40,243 bases of DNA from JBQTIU01 sp052387815 (GTDB taxonomy: Bacteria; Pseudomonadota; Alphaproteobacteria; CACIAM-22H2): contig JBQTIU010000063.1 of the NCBI GenBank assembly GCA_052387815.1, forward strand, positions 1-40,243, written 5' to 3'. This document shows, in pieces, positions 34,432 through 40,243 of this stretch (its first letter is position 1; every line of letters begins with the position of its first letter). The translations under genes and the position numbers were made by a program. The notes beneath the pieces are model-generated. The model did not search any database, was not told where the DNA came from, and saw nothing but the letters and a program-made list of their open reading frames with translations.

Positions 34432-37424
34432 CGCTCGTCCTCCAGCGCCGACCATTCCTTGATCCGCGCCAGATGCGCGTAATCGTTGTAACGCAGGCCC
34501 CAGCCCGGGCGCGGGCGCGCGTGGTAGGGTGTGGCGGGATCGTCGAAGCGGGCGACCAGCGCCTCGAGGCCGGCGAGCTCCTGCGCGGCCAGCTCCATCG
34601 GATCGAGCGGCGTTCGGTCGCCGCCGACTTTCTTCCCGTCGAGCGCCACTTCCGCCCCGGCCGGCTCGCCTCCCGCCAGCCGCCAGTAGCGGAGCTGGGT
34701 GACGGCGGCACCCGCCAGCCCGTCGAACCCGCCGGCCCGCGCGATCGCCGCTTCGAGGCCGAGCTGCGGGGCATAGCCGAGGACCACGTGTTTGATCGCC
34801 GGCAGCATCCCGGTCTTGTAGTCGATGATCGCCAGGCTGCCGTCGGCGAGGCGGTCGATGCGGTCGGCCTTGGCAGTGAGCGTGAAGGCGCCGGCCGGCG
34901 CCTCGAACCTGAGCCGCCCCCTCACCTCGCTCGCGGCCGGTCTTGCCGACCGCCGGCGGGCGCGCTCGTTGGAGATGAACCAGCCGGCGATGGCCTCGAA
35001 GCGCGGCCACCAGAAGGCCCACACCCCGGGCCGCGCCAGCGCGGCGCCGAAACGGGCGCGGCCGAACTCGATCAGCCTGGCCAGCGCATCCTCGGGCAGC
35101 TCGTCGGGGGTGGCCTTGAGGAAATCGTCGAGCGCGGCGTGGATGAATATCCCGCGTTCGGCTCGGCCCGGGTCTTCTTCGAGCGGCGGCAGCGGTTTCA
35201 GTCGCAGCACATGGCGTGCATAGAGGGCATAGGGGTCGCGGCGCCAGGTTTCGATGTCGGTCACCGACAGACGGCGCGGCCGTGCCTTGACCGGCGGGGT
35301 CGGCGCGGGCGGGCCGATTTCGGGCGACGGCGCCACCCGATCAAGCCGGCGCTGCCGGTCGAGCGCGGTCGCGGCCACGGCGTCGCGCGGCCCGGCCAGC
35401 CCGGCGGCGGCCAGCAGCGTGTCGAGACGCAGCAGCCACCGCGATGGCACGGTGGGCGCGCCCTCGACCCGCGCGGCGCGGGTGAGGATGACCGCGCCGC
35501 CGCCGCAGGCCTGGGCGAAATCGTGGGCGGCGAGGCCGATCCGTCGTTCCGGCCCCGGCAAGCCGAAGGCCTTGCGCATCGGCCGCGACAGCCAGGGATC
35601 GGCGGCCGGCTCGGGCGGCCATACGCCTTCGTTGAGCCCGCCCAGGATCAACAGATCGGCGGACAGCAACCGCGCCTCCAAGAGGCCCAGGATGCGCAGG
35701 CGCGGATGGCCGCCATAGGCCGGCCGCACCACGCGCCCAGCCAGACACGCGTCGAAAAAGGCGGGATAGGCGGCGCCCTCGATGGCCGGAAAATCCGCCG
35801 CCGCGGCGGCGAGTTCGGCGATGAAGGCGGCCGCCGCCGCGCCCGCCTCGCCGGCCCACAGGCGCATCGGCCCGTCGTCTTCGTCGCTGCCGGCCAGGGC
35901 TTCGGCGAGGGCCACGTGCGCGCGCAGCAGCACGGCCGGCGAGGCGGAGGCGCGAATGCGCGCGGCGAAGGGCCGCGCCAGTGCCGCCAGCCCGGCCAGC
36001 CAGCCGATCAGCGTGCGGTCTTCCCCGTCCATCGCCTGGAGCGCACCGACCACGCCCTCGAACCCGGGACCCGGCGGCGGTCCGCGCAGGACGGCGACCT
36101 CGAGCCGCCGGGCCCGCGCCCGGAACTCCGCTGGCCGCAGCCCGCCCGCGGCCAGCGGGTGCTTGAGGCAGGCGAGCAGGGCAGCCGGCCGCGCCTCGCC
36201 CGCCACCATCTCGGCAACCAGCCGCAGGAAGGCGCCGGGCGGGGTATCGGCGAGCGGCACGCCGGCCGAATCGTCGACCGCGACGCCGAACCGCTTGAGC
36301 TCGGCGGCCACCCGGCGCGCCAGGGCGCGGTCCGGCGTCACCAGCGCCGCGGTGCGATGCGGGGTCTCCAACGCCTCGCGCATCAGCAACGCGATCACGC
36401 CTGCCTCTTGCTGCGGGTGCGCGCAGTCGATGCGATGCAGCCCCTCGAGCGCGCCCGCATCCACGGTGCCGATCCGGCGCCACGCCTCGGTGGTCGCCGC
36501 CGGCCGCAGCGCCTCGCCGAGCAGGCGCACGCGCAAGCCCACGTGGCGCGGAGGGACGTCCGCGGTCCAGTTCTCGACCGCATCGCGCTCGATCCCCAGG
36601 CGTTCGAGCAGTCGCTTGAGAGCGTATTGGGGATGCGTCTCCTCGAGCGCCGCCCAGGCCGGGGCGTCGAGATCGCGGTCGAGCCCGGGAAGGATCACCG
36701 CGCCGCCCGGCAGCCGGGCGACGACGTCGAGGAGGTCGGAGGTCGCCGGGATGCTGCCGGTCGTCCCGGCGGCGTAGACCGGACCGGCGGGCGGCGCCTG
36801 CCGCCATTGCCGGGCGAGCGCCGCCAGCGCGCGATTGCGCCGCTCGGCCGCATCGATCGCCCCTTCCTCGCCCAGGATGCCCGGCCAATGCCGGGTGAGG
36901 ATGTCCAGGAACCGCAGCGTCCGTTGCCAATGTTCGGCGTATTCGCCGGGCACGAGCGCCGCCAGGCCATCCAACGACAGGCGCTCGGTCTCGACCTGGT
37001 CCAAGAGCCGAGCGAGTTCGCCCGCCAGCCCCGCCGCGTGCCCGGGGCTGCGCCCGAACCCCTCGGGGTCGAGCTTGCGGATCAGGCGGGCCAGCATCAG
37101 CCGGCGGCGAAGTTCGGAGATGGCGGGCGGAAGGTCGAGACCGGCGGCTGCCTCGGCGTCGGCGGCGAGCGCCAACTCGTCGTCGTCGACGTCGCCCACG
37201 GGCGTGAGGCGCGGCAGCAGCAAGGGCTCGCCGTCGCGAAGGCGCAGGAAGGCGTCGGCGAGCGCGCGCGCCGCGCGCCGGGTGGGCAAGAGGACGCGCG
37301 CCCTGGCCAGCGCCAGCGGATCTTCGCCGACCCTCGTCCACATGCCTTTGGCCAGCGTGTCCAGGAACGGAAGGCCGGCCTGGATGGTGTACGCGCGTGC
37401 CGGCCCGGACGCCCCGGCGCTCAT
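34428..37424 (-). CDS. addB: AddAB helicase-nuclease, subunit AddB
   Basis: The partner subunit, with 998 residues, an inactive-helicase-like N-terminal body and a C-terminal nuclease (AKADRIDRLADGSLAIIDYKTG near 845-870). Early blocks include RVLLPTRRAARALADAFLR, YAAGTTGSIPATSDLLDVVA and LLILGGLNEGVWPPE. Unlike the Bacillus protein I see no cysteine set for an iron-sulfur cluster around the nuclease domain, as is usual in alphaproteobacteria. The ATG at 37424 overlaps the stop of the upstream gene as ATGA; the longer frame is unlikely. Confidence 0.95.
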   Translation of the reverse strand: MSAGASGPARAYTIQAGLPFLDTLAKGMWTRVGEDPLALARARVLLPTRRAARALADAFLRLRDGEPLLLPRLTPVGDVDDDELALAADAEAAAGLDLPPAISELRRRLMLARLIRKLDPEGFGRSPGHAAGLAGELARLLDQVETERLSLDGLAALVPGEYAEHWQRTLRFLDILTRHWPGILGEEGAIDAAERRNRALAALARQWRQAPPAGPVYAAGTTGSIPATSDLLDVVARLPGGAVILPGLDRDLDAPAWAALEETHPQYALKRLLERLGIERDAVENWTADVPPRHVGLRVRLLGEALRPAATTEAWRRIGTVDAGALEGLHRIDCAHPQQEAGVIALLMREALETPHRTAALVTPDRALARRVAAELKRFGVAVDDSAGVPLADTPPGAFLRLVAEMVAGEARPAALLACLKHPLAAGGLRPAEFRARARRLEVAVLRGPPPGPGFEGVVGALQAMDGEDRTLIGWLAGLAALARPFAARIRASASPAVLLRAHVALAEALAGSDEDDGPMRLWAGEAGAAAAAFIAELAAAAADFPAIEGAAYPAFFDACLAGRVVRPAYGGHPRLRILGLLEARLLSADLLILGGLNEGVWPPEPAADPWLSRPMRKAFGLPGPERRIGLAAHDFAQACGGGAVILTRAARVEGAPTVPSRWLLRLDTLLAAAGLAGPRDAVAATALDRQRRLDRVAPSPEIGPPAPTPPVKARPRRLSVTDIETWRRDPYALYARHVLRLKPLPPLEEDPGRAERGIFIHAALDDFLKATPDELPEDALARLIEFGRARFGAALARPGVWAFWWPRFEAIAGWFISNERARRRSARPAASEVRGRLRFEAPAGAFTLTAKADRIDRLADGSLAIIDYKTGMLPAIKHVVLGYAPQLGLEAAIARAGGFDGLAGAAVTQLRYWRLAGGEPAGAEVALDGKKVGGDRTPLDPMELAAQELAGLEALVARFDDPATPYHARPRPGWGLRYNDYAHLARIKEWSALEDER

Positions 37425-38164
37425 GGGCCGCCCGTCGGATGCTGGCGGGCACGGGCGCCCGGCCCGAGTTCGGCCTCGGCCTCGGCCACGCCTTCGGGGT
37501 CCCCGACATGGAACCATTGCCCGTCATGAACGAGGCCCCATAACCGGCCCGCCGCCTCGGCGCGGTCGAACAGGAGGCGCAGCGAGAACGCGCCCGACGG
37601 CGCCAAGGCGAACAGGCGCGGGTGAAGGATCTCGACTCCGGCGAAGACGAACGGCGCGATCTCGGCATTCTGGCGCCGCCGCGCCAGGCCGCGCTGCGAA
37701 AGGAAGTAGTCGCCCCGACCCTCGTAGCCGCGCGCGCTGGCGGCCGGATGGAGCAGCAGCAGCCCATCCATGTCGGGCTCGCTCCACGCCTCGGCGAGGC
37801 GGACGAGGGCTGGGCTGCCGCCGTCGCGCCACACGATGTCGGCATTGGCGACATAGAAGGGGGCCGACCCCAGGAGCGGCAGGGCCCGCATGACCCCGCC
37901 GCCGGTGTCGAGCAGCTCGGGTTCGGGCGAGAGCAAGATGGTCGGATGGAGACGGGCCTGCAAGTGGGCCTCGAGCTGCGCGCGGTGGTGATGGAGGTTC
38001 ACCGCCACGCGCTCGATCCCGATGGCCGCGAAGTGGTCGAGCACGCGGTCGATCAGCGTCCGGCCGGCGACCGGCGCAAGCGGCTTGGGCAGGGTCTCGG
38101 TCAAGGGCCGCATCCGCTTGCCGAGGCCAGCCGCCAGCACCATGGCGCGGCGTGGGGCGGTCAT
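37421..38164 (-). CDS. murU: MurU-like sugar nucleotidyltransferase
   Basis: A 247-residue NTP transferase. AMVLAAGLGKRMRPLTETLPKPL at about 7-29 binds the nucleotide and PNADIVW-type YVANADIVWRDG binds the metal. Its closest named relative is MurU, which makes UDP-MurNAc from MurNAc-1-phosphate in peptidoglycan recycling. The order tsaE-amgK-murU-addB-addA is common in this class, but the kinase gene amgK is absent here: only 75 bp separate this gene from tsaE. The symbol is therefore by position and family, not proven substrate. The ATG at 38164 is preferred over an upstream TTG/GTG-type extension. Confidence 0.8.
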   Translation of the reverse strand: MTAPRRAMVLAAGLGKRMRPLTETLPKPLAPVAGRTLIDRVLDHFAAIGIERVAVNLHHHRAQLEAHLQARLHPTILLSPEPELLDTGGGVMRALPLLGSAPFYVANADIVWRDGGSPALVRLAEAWSEPDMDGLLLLHPAASARGYEGRGDYFLSQRGLARRRQNAEIAPFVFAGVEILHPRLFALAPSGAFSLRLLFDRAEAAGRLWGLVHDGQWFHVGDPEGVAEAEAELGPGARARQHPTGGP

Positions 38165-38239
38165 CGGGCGAGGCGGGAACCACCCGGCGTTCCGCCGCCA
38201 CACGGCGGGCGCGCGGGCGGGCGCGACCTCGCCGTCCGC

Positions 38240-38743
38240 TCAGGCATGCGCCCGGACCTCCGCCGCGATCGCCGCCAAGCGCTCGGCCCACTCGCCGTGC
38301 CCGACCAGGCGCACCCGGCGCGCGAGCGGGCTCGGCCCGGGCGCGAATTCGACATCGAGCCGGGCCGCGGGCAGGAGCGGACCCAGGCGGTCGGGCCATT
38401 CGACGAGCGAGATCGCGTCGGCGAACGCCTCCTCGACGCCCAGTTCCCAGGCCTCCTCGGGGGCGGCGATGCGGTAGAGGTCGAAATGCCACACGGCCGT
38501 CTCCGGCAGGTCGTAGACTTGGACGAGGGTGAAGGTCGGGCTGGGCACTTCGCCGAACGCGGCCCCGCGCGCGCGCGCGGCGATGAACGCCCGCGCGAAG
38601 GCGGTTTTCCCCAACCCGAGCCCGCCCGCGAGCCCGATCACGTCGCCGCCCTTGGCGCGCCCGGCCAGCGCGCCGGCCAGGCGCTCGGTCGCGGCGAGGT
38701 CGGCGAGCGTCAACTCGAGCATGGCGGGCGAGGGCGCTGGCAT
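38240..38743 (-). CDS. tsaE: tRNA t6A37 synthesis ATPase TsaE
   Basis: An essential ATPase that works with TsaB, TsaD and TsaC to add threonylcarbamoyl to A37 of ANN-reading tRNAs. It has 167 residues. Walker A GGLGLGKT is at 40-47, followed by VPSPTFTLVQVYDL and WHFDLYRI, both diagnostic, and SLVEWPDRLG. The ATG at 38743 has AAGGGA upstream; a second ATG at 38722 is possible. It is transcribed divergently from the ferredoxin reductase gene at 38871. Confidence 0.94.
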   Translation of the reverse strand: MPAPSPAMLELTLADLAATERLAGALAGRAKGGDVIGLAGGLGLGKTAFARAFIAARARGAAFGEVPSPTFTLVQVYDLPETAVWHFDLYRIAAPEEAWELGVEEAFADAISLVEWPDRLGPLLPAARLDVEFAPGPSPLARRVRLVGHGEWAERLAAIAAEVRAHA

Positions 38744-38870
38744 CCCGGTCCCTTTGTATCCGCGAAGGCCGCCGACCCGCAACCGATCGCGCAAGAATGG
38801 TTGCGCAGCGCCGGCAAGGATGGTCATTTAGGGGCTTCGTATCGCTTTGCGCTGGTCCCTCGGAGTCGCC
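38744..38870. promoter_or_regulatory. Divergent promoter region tsaE / ferredoxin reductase
   Basis: 127 bp between divergent starts. It contains an inverted repeat GCGCAA-6-TTGCGC at 38789-38806 that could be a regulator site. Clear -35/-10 pairs were not found for either direction. Confidence 0.35.
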
Positions 38871-39884
38871 ATGTCTTCGCCCACCCGCAGCGATGTCGCA
38901 ATCATCGGCGCGGGCCCGGTCGGCCTGTTCGCGGTGTTCGAGTGCGGCATGCTCCGCTTGAGCGCGCAGGTGATCGACGCGCTGGATGTGATCGGCGGCC
39001 AGTGCGCGGCGCTCTATCCCGAGAAGCCGATCTACGACATTCCCGGATTCCCGCGCATCGACGCCACCGAGCTCATCGACCGGGTGGCCGAACAGGCGGC
39101 CCCCTTCAAGCCGGTGTACCATTTGGGCCAAAGGGTCGAGGCGCTCGCGCGCGCCGGCGAGGACTGGGAGCTGGTGACCGCGCTCGGAACCCGGGTTCGC
39201 GCCCGGGCGGTGGTGATCGCGGCCGGGGTCGGCGCCTTCGGCCCCAACCGGCCGCCGCTCGCGCGGCTTGCGGAGTACGAGGGCAAAAGCGTGTTCTACA
39301 TCGTCCGGCGGCGCGAGGATTTCCGGGGCAAACGGGTGGTGATCGCGGGCGGCGGCGACTCGGCGGTCGACTGGGCGCTGTCGCTCAGCGAGGTGGCGGC
39401 GCGCGTCATGGTGGTCCATCGCCGCGGCAAGTTCCGCGCCGCGCCCGAGAACGCGGACAAGCTGCGTCGCCTCGCGGCGGAGCGCCGCCTCGACCTCGTC
39501 GTGCCCTACCAGCTCGACGCCCTCGAGGGCGAGGGTGGTCGACTGGCGGCCGTGATCGCCAAGGATCTCGACGGCAAGCGGCGGCGGCTCGAAGCCGATG
39601 CGCTGCTTGCCTTTTTCGGGCTGGCCATGGACTTGGGCCCGATCGCCGATTGGGGCCTCAACCTCGAGCGCAACCATATCAAGGTCGACCCCGCCACCTG
39701 CGCCACCTCGACGCCCGGCCTGTTCGCGATCGGCGATATCGCGACCTATCCGGGCAAGCTCAAGCTGATCCTGACCGGCTTCGCGGAGGCCGCCGCGGCC
39801 GCGCACGCGATCTTCCCGCTCGCCCGCCCGGGCGAGGCGCTGCATTTCGAGTATTCGACCACCAAAGGCATCCCGGCCCCGTAG
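38871..39884 (+). CDS. Ferredoxin--NADP(+) reductase, thioredoxin-reductase-like
   Basis: A 337-residue flavoprotein of the YumC/TrxR-like FNR type. FAD-binding GAGPVG is at 13-18, GGQCAALYPEKPIYDIPGFP follows, NADP-binding GGGDSA is at 160-165, and FAIGDIATYPGKLKLILTGFAEAAAAAHAI is near the end. The CxxC of true thioredoxin reductases is missing, which separates the two families. It moves electrons between NADPH and ferredoxin or flavodoxin. The ATG at 38871 has GGAG six bases upstream. It is the last gene in the window. Confidence 0.93.
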   Translation: MSSPTRSDVAIIGAGPVGLFAVFECGMLRLSAQVIDALDVIGGQCAALYPEKPIYDIPGFPRIDATELIDRVAEQAAPFKPVYHLGQRVEALARAGEDWELVTALGTRVRARAVVIAAGVGAFGPNRPPLARLAEYEGKSVFYIVRRREDFRGKRVVIAGGGDSAVDWALSLSEVAARVMVVHRRGKFRAAPENADKLRRLAAERRLDLVVPYQLDALEGEGGRLAAVIAKDLDGKRRRLEADALLAFFGLAMDLGPIADWGLNLERNHIKVDPATCATSTPGLFAIGDIATYPGKLKLILTGFAEAAAAAHAIFPLARPGEALHFEYSTTKGIPAP

Positions 39885-39932
39885 ATACCGTCTTGCGGGT
39901 CAAGCGCGTCGTGGCCGGCAAGAGCAAGAAGA

Positions 39933-40164
39933 ATCACCGCGGGGCAGGACGCCGAAAGAATTTCACCGCAGAGAGCGCCGAGGCTTTGTGAGAGGGCGCG
40001 GAGGCGCGGGGCAATGCCCCGCGGGTTTCAAACGGCCCACGGGCGGGTCGAACGACCCGCCCCTCCGGCGTCCTCCCACGTCTTTCTCTGCGACCTCCGC
40101 GGTAGGATTTTCTCGGCGATCTGTGCGGTGAAACCTCCGGAGGGGCGGGGGGGTTGCGCCCCCC
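39933..40164. repeat. Structured non-coding repeat element
   Basis: A mosaic of inverted repeats with no credible gene. The outer arms are 39961-39982 (TTTCACCGCAGAGAGCGCCG...) and 40112-40133, inverted, matching at 20 of 22 bases. Weaker copies of the same unit lie at 39934-39960 and, inverted, at 40081-40104. Between the arms are two perfect hairpins: 40005-40013/40015-40023 (9 bp) and 40041-40050/40053-40062 (10 bp). A G-run/C-run stem (40148-40153/40159-40164) follows. It resembles dispersed intergenic repeats with the CACCGCAGAG word found in many bacterial genomes. The remaining 79 bases to the edge show nothing clear. Confidence 0.75.
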
Positions 40165-40243
40165 AACAAAACACACGATACGGTCCCCGGGGGTCACCGC
40201 GCGGGGGCAAAGGGGAAGCCGGGGGGCGAGGTGAACCACCGGC

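Noticed and set aside
31144..37529. Very long plus-strand frames (861 and 1018 codons) opposite addA and addB
   Set aside because: Low-complexity Arg/Gly/Ala translations typical of antisense to high-GC genes; AddA and AddB motifs are complete on the minus strand.
39934..40239. 101-residue minus-strand frame at the right edge
   Set aside because: Lies entirely within the inverted-repeat element and reads as Arg/Gly repeats; repeat elements of this type often give such false frames.

Overview
The window looks like a chromosomal segment of a high-GC alphaproteobacterium, most likely related to the Rhodospirillales (Azospirillum/Rhodospirillum/Magnetospirillum side). The reasons are gene content and gene order: kdsD-lptC-lptA-lptB-rpoN-hpf-ptsN, then a TIGR02300-type zinc-ribbon protein beside aroA-cmk-rpsA-sppA-ihfB-lapA, then trpF-trpB-trpA-accD-folC, and tsaE-murU-addB-addA-trxA on the other strand. 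The class II EPSP synthase, the short RNase D and the long LptA also fit. Assignment below order level is not possible by eye. No phage, IS transposase, CRISPR or secretion cluster was seen.

Layout. 1-3211 (minus): a complex-I-type SDR protein, gltD, and a coupled unknown gene that runs off the left edge. 3294-4075: a strong promoter, tRNA-Leu(CAG), and an RNase D-like exonuclease immediately downstream. 4108-10465: an LPS-assembly/sigma-54 block (Kdo precursor synthesis, Lpt transport, RpoN, ribosome hibernation factor, EIIA-Ntr). 10489-14564 (mostly minus): hsp20, two nearly identical tRNA-Ala(GGC) genes bracketing a DUF1778-GNAT toxin-antitoxin (TA) pair, a zinc-ribbon protein and a cytochrome P450. 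14744-28532 (plus): a long housekeeping run for shikimate, CMP, ribosome, IHF, tryptophan, malonyl-CoA and folate. It is interrupted by a Phd-PIN TA pair and by an odd 450-bp stretch between trpF and trpB. 28611-30475: a TA scrap-heap with intact DUF433/DUF5615, intact or nearly intact BrnT/BrnA, broken vapB and vapC, and a decayed copy of part of folC. 30547-38743 (minus): trxA, addA, addB, murU-like and tsaE. 38871-39884 (plus): a ferredoxin-NADP reductase. The last 350 bp is a structured non-coding repeat.

Genes are tightly packed. Many junctions are 4-nt overlaps (ATGA or GTGA): kdsD/lptC, lptC/lptA, aroA/cmk, cmk/rpsA, trpB/trpA, trpA/accD, addB/addA and murU/addB. FolC appears to begin with CTG in the same kind of overlap. 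TTG starts are common.

The most unusual theme is that accessory insertions sit at junctions of conserved operons and are accompanied by partial copies of a flanking gene. These are the whole tRNA-Ala plus upstream DNA around the DUF1778-GNAT pair, the last 32 codons of sppA repeated 423 bp downstream, and about 140 bp of folC repeated downstream of the TA cluster. A second point of interest is a ten-C tract that forms most of the 17-bp spacer of a good sigma-70 promoter in front of hpf, an arrangement known from phase-variable promoters. I did not find a clearly new multi-gene system; the candidates above are the best leads.
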